Positions 42,447 to 52,782 of a DNA stretch of 64,000 nt are shown one piece after another. Numbering within the stretch: the stretch's first letter is position 1; each line of letters starts with the position of its first letter. The notes under the pieces are model-generated. The model was given only the letters and a program-made list of their open reading frames with translations. It was not told where the DNA came from and ran no database searches. This DNA comes from Catellatospora coxensis (GTDB taxonomy: Bacteria; Actinomycetota; Actinomycetes; Mycobacteriales; Micromonosporaceae), in assembly GCF_016862635.1 (NCBI RefSeq), contig NZ_BONI01000002.1, positions 62,001 to 126,000 on the forward strand. The letters run 5' to 3'. The translations under genes were made by a program, and so were the position numbers.

Positions 42447-43883
42447 GTGGGGGCGCATATCGATCCCGCCTGGTGGCGTGACCCCGGCATGGCCGAGCGG
42501 CTGCACAGGCAGGACATCGCAGCCGTCTTCCGCGTACTCAAGAAGCACGGGTGGTCCAACACCCGCATCGCCGCAGTCACCGGCCTCGGCACCCCTCGCG
42601 TGGGCGACATCCTCGCCGAGCGGCACCTGGTCCGCACCTACGATGTTCTGGTGCGCATCGCCGACGGACTCGGCATCGAGCGTGGTCTGATGGGGCTCGC
42701 TTATACCGCCGAGACGTCAAACACGCAACAGGCTCCCTCCACAGAGGGGGGTGTCACGGTCGACCCCGCTGTAGCAGCACTAAACGAAGACCGAACCTGG
42801 GGCCTATCCTGGGGCACAGACGTCAGCTCAACGCTGCGTGTGGTCACCGGGATGTGGGGGGCGGACATGAATCGCCGAGACTTCGTCGTCAACACCGCAT
42901 TCGTCGGCGGCGGCTTTGCCGGACCCGCCCGCGACTGGCTGCTCGGCTGGCCTGACGCCGACGTCAGCTCCGTCGGGACCGGCCGCAAAGTCGGACAGAC
43001 CGACGTCGACATGCTCTGGCTGTCATGCCACTCCTTCCAAGAGATCGACCGGCGGATGGGCGGCGGCTACGCACGAGGCAGCCTCGTGCACTTCCTCAAC
43101 AACGTCGTCACCCCACTGCTGCGCGGTGACTTCACCGAAGACGTCGGCCGTCAACTACTCGCCGTGTCCGCTCGGCTGACCGACATCGCCGGATACTCCG
43201 CATACGACGCGCACGAGCAGGGCCTCGCCCAGCGCTACTACATCCAAGCCCTGCGCATGGCACGCTCCGCCGACAACGACGCCCTCGGAGCACACATCTT
43301 CGGAGACATGACCCGCCAGTCGTACTACATCGGCGAACTAGACGAAGCCGTGTCCCTCGCACGCGCAGGACAGCAGGCCGCCCAGCGTGCCAGCTCGTGG
43401 TTCGGTGTGGCGAGGTGTGCATCACTGGAAGCGCGAGCGCTCGCCATGCAAGGCGACCGCACCAGCAGCCAGGCTGCCATGACACGCGCGGAGAAGGCAA
43501 TGGCCAAGGCCAACGCTGACGACGAACCCGCATGGATCAAGTACTTCTCGATGGACCAACTCGAAGCCGAGTTCGCTCATGCCGCAGAGGCGCTCGGTCG
43601 GCCCCGGGAAGTACTCCGATTCGCCGAACCGGCGCTGGCCGCCGACCGACCCCTCGAACGCCGCAACGTACTCGTAGGCACCACCGCCGCACGCGCCCAC
43701 GCCGCCAACGGCGACATTGAGAAAGCGGCGCATCTCGGCATCCAGGTATTGGACATGATCGGCGCGATGTCATCCGAGCGAGCGCTGGATTCGGCGAGGC
43801 AATTGCGGACGGTTCTAGCCCCCCACGCACGGGGAGCCGCAGCAGAGTTTGCCGCGAAGGCACGAGAGGTTCTGCCCGCGTGA
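42447..43883 (+). CDS. HTH-TPR transcriptional regulator divergent from the biosynthetic operon
   Basis: A 478-residue protein with a GTG start behind a G-rich ribosome binding site. The N-terminal HTH ('DIAAVFRVLKKHGWSNTRIAAVTGLGTPRVGDILAERH', about residues 23-70) is followed by a linker with a twin-Arg-like 'MNRRDFVVNTAFVGGGFAG' segment. A long TPR-like helical domain then runs from about residue 190 to the end ('AQRYYIQALRMARSADNDALGAHIFGDM...'). This layout is common in actinobacterial regulators next to secondary-metabolism genes. It most likely controls the divergent nucleotide-modification operon through the palindromes between them. Confidence 0.85.
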   Translation: MGAHIDPAWWRDPGMAERLHRQDIAAVFRVLKKHGWSNTRIAAVTGLGTPRVGDILAERHLVRTYDVLVRIADGLGIERGLMGLAYTAETSNTQQAPSTEGGVTVDPAVAALNEDRTWGLSWGTDVSSTLRVVTGMWGADMNRRDFVVNTAFVGGGFAGPARDWLLGWPDADVSSVGTGRKVGQTDVDMLWLSCHSFQEIDRRMGGGYARGSLVHFLNNVVTPLLRGDFTEDVGRQLLAVSARLTDIAGYSAYDAHEQGLAQRYYIQALRMARSADNDALGAHIFGDMTRQSYYIGELDEAVSLARAGQQAAQRASSWFGVARCASLEARALAMQGDRTSSQAAMTRAEKAMAKANADDEPAWIKYFSMDQLEAEFAHAAEALGRPREVLRFAEPALAADRPLERRNVLVGTTAARAHAANGDIEKAAHLGIQVLDMIGAMSSERALDSARQLRTVLAPHARGAAAEFAAKAREVLPA

Positions 43884-44058
43884 CCACCCGCGCAATTTCG
43901 GCGTCTAAGTGCTCATTACCGTTAATTCGTCGGGGGTCACGCAGCGGCGGGTAGGGGCGCGTGGGTGGCGAGGCGTTTGAGGTGCGCTTCAAGATCCTTC
44001 TTGGTGTATCGCCAGTTGGACGGTCGTGCGCTGTCGCCGCTCCGTGAAGACTGGATCT

Positions 44059-45785
44059 GGATCTGGCCCAGTTTCATTGATCGAAGCTGGCCCTCGTCAG
44101 GATGTCAGGTTGCGAGAAGGACTCGCTTGCGTAGCAAGTCGAAGCTCGCCCGGCCGTACATCTGCCTCTTGAGCATCTTGATCCTGTTCACTCCGCCCTC
44201 CACCGCGCCTGAGCTGTAGGGCAGGGTCAGGCCGTTGAGTACCGCCGCGTGGTCGCGCTTCAGCCCGTTCGCGAACGAGTGCAGGTGGGGCAGGTCGTCA
44301 GACTGGACCTGGATGATCCATTTGTTGAGGCGCTCGCCGTGCAGGCCGGTCATCATCTCGGCGAAGGCGGTCACGTGTGCGGCGGTGGCCGCGAGGTGCG
44401 GGCAGCGGTCGAGCAGTTGTTGGAGCTGCTCGGCCTCGGCCGGTTCGAGGCGTTCGGGTCGGCTCAGCAGCCAGCTGGTGAGCTGCCGGACCTTCGGCAG
44501 TGCTGGCCGGGCGGGTGTGTGCGGCAGGTTTCGTAGCGGCTTGAGGTAGCTGCGCAGCGTCGTTGCGGTTCCGCGGTAGCCGAGCTCGCGGATCTCGGCG
44601 AACAGCGTGGCTGCATTGGTGCAGCCAGCGCCCCATCGCTGGTGCAGGTAGGGCTTGAAATCGTCCAGGATCCTGGGTCGGCCAGCGCGGGTGGTGACCA
44701 GGAGATCCTCGACCTGCTCGGCGCGGACGAAACGGCGCACGGTGCCACGTGCGAGTCCGAGCCGGCGTGCGATGGCCTTTATGCCCACGCCCTGTGCCTG
44801 CAGCTGCTGGATCTGCTCGAAGCGCTTTCGGGTCCGTGGCGCGAGCCTGCCGGTCTCGGCCCACACGGCGGCGGCCTCGCCTGCAGCCTGCAGCAACTCT
44901 GACTCGGGTGCTGACGGAGGGGGCAGCTCGAGCGGGTCGCCCGACAGGCAGCTGTAGTGGCGGGCGACGGTCTTCTCGACGTGTTCGCCGAGGTTACGCC
45001 ACAGATGCCGGCGGTCGGCCACCTCGATGGCCGCCGGTGCGCCTGTGCGGACCGCGTCGGCATAGGCGCTGGCGCGGTCGCGGCAGACGACCTCGATCTC
45101 CGAACGGCCTTCCAGCCACGCGGCCAGGGTGGCCGCCTGCCGATCTGGCAGCAGGTCGACGGGCCGGTGGGTGTCCAGGTCGATGAGCACGGTGCCGTAG
45201 ACGTGTCCCCGACGCAGCGCGAAGTCGTCGACGCCGAGCACCCACACTGCCACCGGTGCAGGATCGGGCAACGCACGTATGAGCCGCAGGAGGCTGCTGC
45301 GGCTGATGCCAAGGCCGAGATGCCCGCACAGCCGGGCGCCGGCACGCCCGGCCAGAGCCAGCCCGATCTTCTCCAGCGCGGCACGCAGTAGCGGGCTTCG
45401 CCTCGCGTACCTACTGGACAGGCCGTCGAGCTGTTCGGCGAAGCGGCGTACCCGGCAATCAGGCTGCTGGCACACGAACAGGCGCACCGTCAGCACGATC
45501 ACGACCTGACGCCCGCCGACTGCGAGGTCGGCCAGGCGCCGTCGGTAGCGGCCGTGCACCCGGGCCGACAGCTGGCCGCACACCGGACACCGTGCCGTCC
45601 GGCCCAGTGGCCTGGCCCGGATCCGCACCTCCGAACCAGCCTGGTCGACACCGTCGACAGAAACGCCAGCCAAGGTACGGCAGCAGAACGTCAAGTCACT
45701 GCTCAACGCACCGGAGCACCGTACACATCGGACGAGAACGTCACACGCCAGGGGCAACCTTCGATCAATGGAACTGGCCAGATCC
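44059..45785. mobile_element. ISL3-family insertion sequence
   Basis: Imperfect terminal repeats GGATCTGGCCCAGTTTCATTGATCGAAG (44059-44086) and their complement (45759-45785) enclose one transposase gene. I see no clear 8-bp target duplication, so the exact outer bases, or a later deletion, remain open. Confidence 0.75.
44105..45757 (-). CDS. ISL3-family transposase
   Basis: The reading frame is 550 codons; the true start is probably somewhat downstream of 45757 since no ribosome binding site fits between the repeat and that codon. The protein has the N-terminal zinc finger ('[26 protein letters not shown]... [15 protein letters not shown]'), the DDE core ('[35 protein letters not shown]'; '[11 protein letters not shown]'; the late Glu in '[21 protein letters not shown]') and an inserted HTH ('[23 protein letters not shown]'). 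All motifs are intact, so it may be active. Confidence 0.9.
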   Translation of the reverse strand: MPLACDVLVRCVRCSGALSSDLTFCCRTLAGVSVDGVDQAGSEVRIRARPLGRTARCPVCGQLSARVHGRYRRRLADLAVGGRQVVIVLTVRLFVCQQPDCRVRRFAEQLDGLSSRYARRSPLLRAALEKIGLALAGRAGARLCGHLGLGISRSSLLRLIRALPDPAPVAVWVLGVDDFALRRGHVYGTVLIDLDTHRPVDLLPDRQAATLAAWLEGRSEIEVVCRDRASAYADAVRTGAPAAIEVADRRHLWRNLGEHVEKTVARHYSCLSGDPLELPPPSAPESELLQAAGEAAAVWAETGRLAPRTRKRFEQIQQLQAQGVGIKAIARRLGLARGTVRRFVRAEQVEDLLVTTRAGRPRILDDFKPYLHQRWGAGCTNAATLFAEIRELGYRGTATTLRSYLKPLRNLPHTPARPALPKVRQLTSWLLSRPERLEPAEAEQLQQLLDRCPHLAATAAHVTAFAEMMTGLHGERLNKWIIQVQSDDLPHLHSFANGLKRDHAAVLNGLTLPYSSGAVEGGVNRIKMLKRQMYGRASFDLLRKRVLLAT

Positions 45786-46114
45786 CGTTTTCAAGCGCCG
45801 TTGACACGCCTGCGGCCTTTACCTCAACGACCCCACCGCCTGCACCCAACCCCTGACGAATTAACGCCGAGCAGCACTTAGCTACTACTCCGCCGCAGCC
45901 GCGTGCCGGTGCGGGTGTCAAGTAACTGTCTGCATTGCGACAGCATGCGATTACGCAGGGTTGTGCCACGGCGCTGCGCTCGAACTCTTGTGCGAATTCA
46001 GGCCTGGCGCGCGTAACGGTGAGTGCCGCCCAATTTGTGACCTTGACTATCGACGATCATGTTCATAGCCTCTCCCCCAATTGATCTCTGTCTAGCCTTA
46101 GGGGAGGCCAGGTC

Positions 46115-49100
46115 GTGTCCAGACCGACACCGTTGCTGCCACGTGCAGTGATGAGAAGACGTCCATTCTCGCGTACCACGCTACCTATGATCTTGGCTGC
46201 TGTGCTTGTCACGGCAGCCCTTCCATTTATCCCGGAGCCTGCGGCCGCGGTCGCGGCGGGTGAGGGTGCATCGGGCGATCGGTCGGTTCCAGTGTCGGCA
46301 GTGAAGCCGAAGGCGGCGCCGACGGTCAAGATGGAGCCCTTCAGCTCACGGCCGGTGCTCTGGCCGTCAGCCGGCTCGGCTGAGGTGGCGATGCCGCTGT
46401 CGGCCGACGGGACACGGCGTCTGGCTGGCTCTGCGAATCCGGGCGGCCTGCCGGTCAAGGTGACCCCGGTTGACGACACGGGTGATGTGCTGTCGCGACG
46501 TGTGCTGGCTGATATCGATGACCCATCCGACCAGGTCGGTAAGGTCCGGGTCGAGGTGTTGGATCGTGCTACAGCCGATCGTGCCGGGGTCGCGCTAGCC
46601 TTGCGCCTGTCCCGTGCCGACGGTGCTGGCGTCGCCGGCCGGGTCCGGATCGATGTCGACTACACGGCTTTCCGCGACGCGTACGGGGCGGACTGGGACT
46701 CGCGGCTCAAGCTCGTAGCACTACCGGACTGCGCACTGCAAGCGCCAGACTGCGCCGCACCTGTCGATCTTGGCTCGGTGAACAACGCCCGCACCGGTGT
46801 GCTTTCCGCCGAGGTGGCCGTGACGACCAAATCTGTGGCGCCGACCAGTGCTGGCTCCTTGGCCGGCAGTGGTGACATGGTGATCGCGTTGGTCGCAGGT
46901 GAGGCGTCGTCGGACACTGGCGACTTCTCGCAGACGGACCTCAAACCCTCCTACTCGTGGGCAGCAGGCGCGCAGTCGGGTGACTTCACCTGGTCTTATC
47001 CGATCGGTGTTCCGCCTACGCCGGGTGATCTGACCCCAGAGGTTTCGCTGAAGTATGGCTCTGGCATGGTGGACGGGCAGACGGCCGGCACGAACGTGCA
47101 GCCTGGCTGGCTGGGTGAGGGATGGTCGTACTCGCCCGGCTACATCGAGCGCTCGCACCGCGCGTGTAAGCAGGACGATGGGCACACTCACCACTGGGCG
47201 ACGCAGACGGCGTGGGAAGCCGACAAGTGCTGGCGGGTGCAGAATGCTCGGATCATGTGGAACGGCCGCTCGACGGAGCTGATCCCCGGCGCGGACGGGG
47301 TGTGGCGGCTGGCCGACGACGACGCCACCAAGGTCGAGCTGATCTCGGACAGTGGCACGAGCATCACGCAGAACTGGAACAACGAGCGGTGGAAGGTGAC
47401 CACGCTCGACGGCACGCAGTACTTCTTCGGCCAGTCGTTCGTGCCTGGCACCACGACGCGGACGAACTCGGTACAGGGCGAGAAGATCATCGGCAACGAC
47501 ACCGGCGAGCCCTGCTTCTCCACGACATCAGTGGCGGCGTCGACGTGCTCCGTGGCGTACCGGTGGCTGCTGGACTACGTGGTCGACCGGCATGGCAACT
47601 CTTTGCTGTACCACTACACCAAGGAAGGCAACAGGCAGCGGATCGCGGGCTCGACGACAGCTACCGGCCCCTACGACCGCTCGGCGTACCTGAACCGCAT
47701 CGACTACGGCCTGCGGGCCGGCAGCGAGGCCACGACAACGGCCCCGGCACGGGTGCTGTTCACACCCGGTGACCGGTGCTTCACCGCCTCCTGTGCTACG
47801 CACAACAACACCAACTGGCCCGACACGCCATGGGACCTCGACTGCACGGCGGCCCCGTGCGGGCTGGCGAACTTCTGGTCGACCAAGCGGCTGCAGAAGA
47901 TCGAGACGCAGATCTGGACCGGCACGGGCACCACCTACACCACGGTGGACAAGTTCGACCTGGGCGGCTCGTTCCCCACAACGGGTAACGGCACCGACCC
48001 GGTGCTGTGGCTGACCGGCATCACCCGCACGGGCCAGGGCTCCGGTACTCATGTCGAGGGCGGCAACATCGCGCTGCCAACGGTGACGTTCGTTGGGTCG
48101 GCGAAGCTGAACCGGGCCGACTACGACCCGAACGGCACCATGGCGGCGCCGATGAAGTACCGCATCGACCGGATCGACACCGAGACCGGCGGGCAGATCC
48201 TCGTAACCTACGAGGCGACGGACACCGGTTGCCAGTTCGGCTCCGCGTTCCCGGACCCGGACAACAACACCAAGCGCTGCTTCCCTCAGTACTACTACCC
48301 GCAGCAGGCCCCGCCGGGCTGGTCGTGGTGGCACAAGTTCATCGTCAAGAAGGTCGTCGAGAAGGACCTTGTCGGCGGTTCACCCGACGTGGAGCACAAC
48401 TACGCGTACACGACAACAGGCTCGTCGTCGGCGGTGCTGTGGCACCATGACATGGCCGAGGTGTTCTCGGCGACGATCGGCTACCGCACCTGGGGTATGT
48501 GGCGGGGCTACTCCACCGTCACGACGACGACCGGCCCGACCTCAGGCACGCGGTCGCAGACGGTGACCCTGTACGGGCGGGGCATGCACGCCGACCGCAC
48601 CGACGCCGGTAACGGCACCCGCGTGGTGAATGTGACCAACAGCCTCAGCGAGACCCGCGCCGATGATGACTACCTGGCCGGGCGCAAGCTGGAGGAGACC
48701 GTTCTCGACGGGGCAGGTGGCCAGGCCCTGACGCGTACGCTGTGGGACTACGAGGGCACGAAGACCGGCGAGCGCACGTGGAACGTGACCGATCTTGGCG
48801 GGTCTGCTCCGACGCAGTCATGGCGGGCGTTGAACACCCGCCAGCGTGAGCGCACATGGCTTTCTGCATCGGGCACGTGGCGGGAGCGTCCCATCGTCTA
48901 CTCCCACGACGCTTATGGACAGGTCGCAACGGTCGAGGACCAGGGTGACGCTGCCGTTGGCAACGACACGGTGTGCACGAAGACGACCTACGCCTACGAC
49001 ACCACCAAGCACCTGATCGCGTTCCCGATCCGGGAGCAGGCGTTCAAGGTCGGCTGCGCGGCGACACCGTCGTATCCGAGCGACGCGTTGTCGGAGACCC

Positions 49101-52100
49101 GCAATTTCTACGACAACGGGACCACCTATACCACAGCGCCTACCACGGGGAATCTGACGAGGGTGGACGTCGCGAAGTCGTTCACCGGCAGCACTCCCGA
49201 TCTGATCACCACGTCGAAGGCTGGTTACGACTCCTATGGCCGCACGACCTGGGTCAAGGACGGCCTCGATCGGCAGACTACGACCGAATACACGCACACC
49301 AACGGCCTGCTCACCGCCACCAAGGTGATCAACGCGATCTCGCCGGTCGGGCACGACGCCGATACGGTCATCGACGCCCAGCGAGGCCTGCCGATCACGG
49401 TTACCGACCCGAACGACAAGGTCACGACCGGACGCTACGATGCGCTCGGCCGCTTGCGGAAGGTATGGCGCCCAGGCCACCTGACCAGTGGCATGCCTGA
49501 CGCCGAGTACGTGTACTCGGTCACCAAGACCGCGACAACGCACGTGCAGAGCTTGGTGCTGGGACCGAACGGCAACCAGGTCCCGGCTTTCGAAATCTAC
49601 GATGGTCTGCTGCGCAAGCGGCAGTCCCAGACGACCGCACCGAACGATGGCAAGCGGGTCGTCACCGACACTATCTACGACGGCCGGGGTCTCGTGGCGA
49701 AGGCGTCGGTGTACTACAACAGCGCCTCGGCACCGACCTCGACGCTGGTCACGGCCGCAGACACAGCAATCGACGAGCAGACCCGCTACATCTACGACGG
49801 CGCCGAGCGGGAGACCTCAGCCGAGACGTGGTCGCTGAACGTGTACAAGTGGAAAACCACCAACGTCTACCAGGGCGACCGCGTTGCCACCGTCCCGCCG
49901 ACCGGCGGCACGACGGTGCAGGACCGCACCGACGTGCGAGGAAAGGTGGTGGAGAAGCGGCAGTTCCACGTCAACGGTGACCTGTCCGGTGGCTACGACA
50001 GCACCAGCTACGGATACAACCTGCGCGGCGAGCTCGTGGCCGTCACCGATCCGGCGGGCAATGACTGGAGCTACAGCTATAACCTGCTCGGCTGGCAGAA
50101 CCAGTCCGTCGACCCCGACGCGGGCACCACGTACAAGACCTACGACAACGCCGGGCAGCTGACCAGCACCACCGATGCCCGCAACCAGAAGCTGTACTAC
50201 ACCTACGACAACCTCGGCCGCAAGACCGAGGTCCGGCAGGACACCCCGACCGGGACGCTGCGCGCGTCATGGGTGTACGACACGGTGGCCAAGGGTCAGC
50301 TGACAAGTGCCACCCGCCACGACGGCGGCCTGGCCTACATCAGCTCGATCGGCGCATACGACGACGGATACCGGCCGCTGTCGAACACCGTGACCATTCC
50401 CGCTTCGACCGCCAACGGCGCACTGGCCGGCACCTACACCACCACGACCGCGTACAAGACCAACGGCGCGGTCGACACCGTGACTATGCCTGGCATCGGA
50501 GGCCTGCCCGAGGAGACAGTCACTACCACCTACACCGACCAGGGTCTTCCCTCCACCATGATCGGCGACGACTCCTACGTGGCGGCGACGACCTACCGGT
50601 GGAACGGCGCGGTCAAGCAGACCAGGCACGGCGACTATGGCAAGCGCCTACGAATCGACCGATCGTTCGAGGCGTCCACCAGCAGACTGCTCGTCCTTCA
50701 GGTCGACACGGAGACACCGGGCAGCCCTAACACCTACGACGACCGCTACACCACCTCGTTCGGCTACGACCAAGCAGGCAACGTCGCCGCGATCGCGGGC
50801 AAGACCGCTGGCGTGCGTGACCAGGTCGAGTGCTTCCAGTACGACTACCTCCGGCGCATGACCAAGGCATGGACCGAAGCCAGCTGGGCCTGCAACACCC
50901 CTCAGCGCACCGGCGCAGACCCGTACTGGCGCGAATGGACCTTCGACACGGTAGGCAACCGCCTCACTCAGACGGAGAAGGACTCGGTTGGCGGTGACAC
51001 AACCTGGAACTACACCCACCCCACCCCGGGCGGGGCACAGCCGCACACCCTGACGAGCGTCACTGCTAGCGGGCCGCTCGCCAGCACACCGACGAGGTCG
51101 TTCACCTACGACGCCGCGGGTAACACCCTCACCCGCACGGCTGAGACCGGAGATGCGCAGACGCTGACCTGGGACCCCGAAGGACACCTCGCCACCCTCA
51201 CGCAAGGCGCCGACTCCACGTCGTACCTCTACGACGCCGCAGGCAACCGGCTCATTGGCCGCGCGCCCGGTAAGACCACCCTGTACCTCGGCGGAACCGA
51301 ACTCGAACTGCTGACATCCGGCGGCTCACCACTCGGCACCCGTTACTACAGCGCCCATGGACAGACAGTCGCGTCCCGCAGCGCTGCTGGTTTGACCTGG
51401 ACCTGCTCAGACCACCACGGCACCCAACTTGTCCAGATCGACCCCATCACGCTTGCCGCGACTCGGAATCGCACCATGCCCTATGGTGAGACTCGCGGAG
51501 TTCAAGGCGCCTTCGTCGGCTCCAAGGGCTTCATCGGCGGAACGGCGGACGCGTCGGGATTGACCCACCTCGGCGCTCGTGAGTACGACCCCAGCCTTGG
51601 TAGGTTCATTTCGGTTGACCCGATCATGGACCTGAGCGACCCACAACAGTGGAACGCCTACGTATACAGCCACAATAATCCAGCCACATTCAGCGACCCC
51701 ACCGGGTTAATAGAATGTGGCGACGACAAATGTCTCTACACTTCAACTATCTCCCGAGACGGCGAATATCGGATCATTGAGGACAAGCGCTCTCCGGATC
51801 CGAAGAACCATACGAAGACGAAGCAGAAAATCAGTAAACCAGCGTCAAAATCGGGCACCATCAAGCTCGTAGGTAATCCCAGCCCCTCACCGACGCCGCC
51901 GGGTCCGGTCTACAACTGCCACGGGCCTGGAACTTGCACCGGCCCAGGCCAGTCTGGCTCGACTTACAACTGCTATGACGGCGCCTGCGGCGAATCGGGG
52001 GGTGAAACCAAGGAAGAGCCGACGTTTTGGTCAGATATAGCGGAGTTGGGTGCAGGGTTCACCCTGGGATTAGCCATCGGCGGCGTTATCTGCAATGATC

Positions 52101-52258
52101 CAATTGCATGCGTCCTCTTCGGAGTCGAAGGAGCTGCTGCCGTCGCCATCTTTGGCGTGCTGGTTGTCGCAGGTGGGCAAATGTACCGCGATATTTTCGG
52201 GGACGGAGTTACAAACCCGGTGTTAGAGCCTATCAAAGCTATTATGGAGTGGTTCTGA
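46115..52258 (+). CDS. secreted RHS/YD-repeat polymorphic toxin
   Basis: A 2047-residue protein starting at the GTG at 46115 after GGGGAGG. A signal peptide (basic start, hydrophobic core 'MILAAVLVTAALPF', about residues 1-45) precedes beta-rich N-terminal domains. A long array of YD repeats ('YDNAGQLTSTTDARNQKLYYTYDNLGRKTEV', 'YDAAGNRLIG') follows, then the RHS core end 'YDPSLGRFISVDPIMD...DPTGL' near residue 1862. The final 182 residues are variable and of lower GC. They carry a Cys/Gly-rich stretch and two hydrophobic segments (about 1977-1996 and 2003-2021), suggesting a membrane-acting toxin tip. The next gene overlaps and encodes a membrane protein. Confidence 0.92.
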   Translation: MSRPTPLLPRAVMRRRPFSRTTLPMILAAVLVTAALPFIPEPAAAVAAGEGASGDRSVPVSAVKPKAAPTVKMEPFSSRPVLWPSAGSAEVAMPLSADGTRRLAGSANPGGLPVKVTPVDDTGDVLSRRVLADIDDPSDQVGKVRVEVLDRATADRAGVALALRLSRADGAGVAGRVRIDVDYTAFRDAYGADWDSRLKLVALPDCALQAPDCAAPVDLGSVNNARTGVLSAEVAVTTKSVAPTSAGSLAGSGDMVIALVAGEASSDTGDFSQTDLKPSYSWAAGAQSGDFTWSYPIGVPPTPGDLTPEVSLKYGSGMVDGQTAGTNVQPGWLGEGWSYSPGYIERSHRACKQDDGHTHHWATQTAWEADKCWRVQNARIMWNGRSTELIPGADGVWRLADDDATKVELISDSGTSITQNWNNERWKVTTLDGTQYFFGQSFVPGTTTRTNSVQGEKIIGNDTGEPCFSTTSVAASTCSVAYRWLLDYVVDRHGNSLLYHYTKEGNRQRIAGSTTATGPYDRSAYLNRIDYGLRAGSEATTTAPARVLFTPGDRCFTASCATHNNTNWPDTPWDLDCTAAPCGLANFWSTKRLQKIETQIWTGTGTTYTTVDKFDLGGSFPTTGNGTDPVLWLTGITRTGQGSGTHVEGGNIALPTVTFVGSAKLNRADYDPNGTMAAPMKYRIDRIDTETGGQILVTYEATDTGCQFGSAFPDPDNNTKRCFPQYYYPQQAPPGWSWWHKFIVKKVVEKDLVGGSPDVEHNYAYTTTGSSSAVLWHHDMAEVFSATIGYRTWGMWRGYSTVTTTTGPTSGTRSQTVTLYGRGMHADRTDAGNGTRVVNVTNSLSETRADDDYLAGRKLEETVLDGAGGQALTRTLWDYEGTKTGERTWNVTDLGGSAPTQSWRALNTRQRERTWLSASGTWRERPIVYSHDAYGQVATVEDQGDAAVGNDTVCTKTTYAYDTTKHLIAFPIREQAFKVGCAATPSYPSDALSETRNFYDNGTTYTTAPTTGNLTRVDVAKSFTGSTPDLITTSKAGYDSYGRTTWVKDGLDRQTTTEYTHTNGLLTATKVINAISPVGHDADTVIDAQRGLPITVTDPNDKVTTGRYDALGRLRKVWRPGHLTSGMPDAEYVYSVTKTATTHVQSLVLGPNGNQVPAFEIYDGLLRKRQSQTTAPNDGKRVVTDTIYDGRGLVAKASVYYNSASAPTSTLVTAADTAIDEQTRYIYDGAERETSAETWSLNVYKWKTTNVYQGDRVATVPPTGGTTVQDRTDVRGKVVEKRQFHVNGDLSGGYDSTSYGYNLRGELVAVTDPAGNDWSYSYNLLGWQNQSVDPDAGTTYKTYDNAGQLTSTTDARNQKLYYTYDNLGRKTEVRQDTPTGTLRASWVYDTVAKGQLTSATRHDGGLAYISSIGAYDDGYRPLSNTVTIPASTANGALAGTYTTTTAYKTNGAVDTVTMPGIGGLPEETVTTTYTDQGLPSTMIGDDSYVAATTYRWNGAVKQTRHGDYGKRLRIDRSFEASTSRLLVLQVDTETPGSPNTYDDRYTTSFGYDQAGNVAAIAGKTAGVRDQVECFQYDYLRRMTKAWTEASWACNTPQRTGADPYWREWTFDTVGNRLTQTEKDSVGGDTTWNYTHPTPGGAQPHTLTSVTASGPLASTPTRSFTYDAAGNTLTRTAETGDAQTLTWDPEGHLATLTQGADSTSYLYDAAGNRLIGRAPGKTTLYLGGTELELLTSGGSPLGTRYYSAHGQTVASRSAAGLTWTCSDHHGTQLVQIDPITLAATRNRTMPYGETRGVQGAFVGSKGFIGGTADASGLTHLGAREYDPSLGRFISVDPIMDLSDPQQWNAYVYSHNNPATFSDPTGLIECGDDKCLYTSTISRDGEYRIIEDKRSPDPKNHTKTKQKISKPASKSGTIKLVGNPSPSPTPPGPVYNCHGPGTCTGPGQSGSTYNCYDGACGESGGETKEEPTFWSDIAELGAGFTLGLAIGGVICNDPIACVLFGVEGAAAVAIFGVLVVAGGQMYRDIFGDGVTNPVLEPIKAIMEWF

Positions 52259-52641
52259 TGAACCATCCGAGGAGCGGGGCAATCGAGGCGCTGTTGGTGG
52301 TTATCACCGTGTGCCTATTGTTGGCCGCCGGCGTCAGTGGGATCGGCGTGGCCATTGTCGCCATCGCCGTATTTCTCGCCGTCCAGTTCCTTCGGGCGAG
52401 GGGGGGATCTGGTAGGGCACCTAAAGCGTCCGAGTGGATAGCGTTCCTCGCCCGGCTTGTGGTCACTCTGGCTGCGCTTGTCGCGTTCGTGATCGCTGGC
52501 ATGTGGCTTATGAACTCATCCGAAAATTTTCAGATCCTTGTACTGCTAGTACTTTTCTATGTGACCGTAACGCCGCGCCTTCGTCGCCTCTTCGGATCAC
52601 CGGCTGAATCGTCGGCAGGTAAACTGATTGGAGATAAGTAA
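52258..52641 (+). CDS. membrane protein, probable immunity to the RHS toxin
   Basis: The ATG at 52258 overlaps the toxin stop codon (TGATG), so the 127-residue product is made with the toxin. It has about four hydrophobic segments ('EALLVVITVCLLLAAGVSGIGVAIVAIAVFLAVQFL', 'LARLVVTLAALVAFVIAGMWLM', 'QILVLLVLFYVTVTP'). Polymorphic toxins are normally followed by a dedicated immunity gene, and a membrane-embedded immunity protein fits a toxin tip with hydrophobic segments. Direct homology to a named immunity family was not recognised. Confidence 0.7.
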   Translation: MNHPRSGAIEALLVVITVCLLLAAGVSGIGVAIVAIAVFLAVQFLRARGGSGRAPKASEWIAFLARLVVTLAALVAFVIAGMWLMNSSENFQILVLLVLFYVTVTPRLRRLFGSPAESSAGKLIGDK

Positions 52642-52706
52642 GTGGATGTGAAGCGGGCACGGCCGTACTAGCCGGGCATGCGATACCGCGCTGATGAGTG
52701 AATGAC

Positions 52707-52747
52707 GTTGCCCCGGCCCTCACCTTCAAGGTCGGGGCAGGGGCAAC
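52707..52747 (+). terminator. terminator after the toxin-immunity pair
   Basis: GTTGCCCC... (from 52707) pairs with ...GGGGCAAC (ending 52747), followed by TTTAT. The surrounding 52642-53084 stretch (443 bp to the element end) has no convincing gene. Confidence 0.7.
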
Positions 52748-52782
52748 TTTATTCACTTGCTAACGTCTGCCGCAGATGACCA

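Larger units (their letters stand above)
43905..45881. mobile_element. remnant of an older IS with an ISL3-type element inside
   Basis: CTAAGTGCTCATTACCGTTAATTCGTC (left, from 43905) and its imperfect complement ending at 45881 form outer inverted repeats. Just inside the left repeat a minus-strand tail reads '...NWRYTKKDLEAHLKRLATHAP', ending in a stop near 43938, which looks like a transposase C-terminus. The N-terminal part was not found on the other side, so the older element lost sequence when or after the ISL3-type element entered. Confidence 0.6.
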
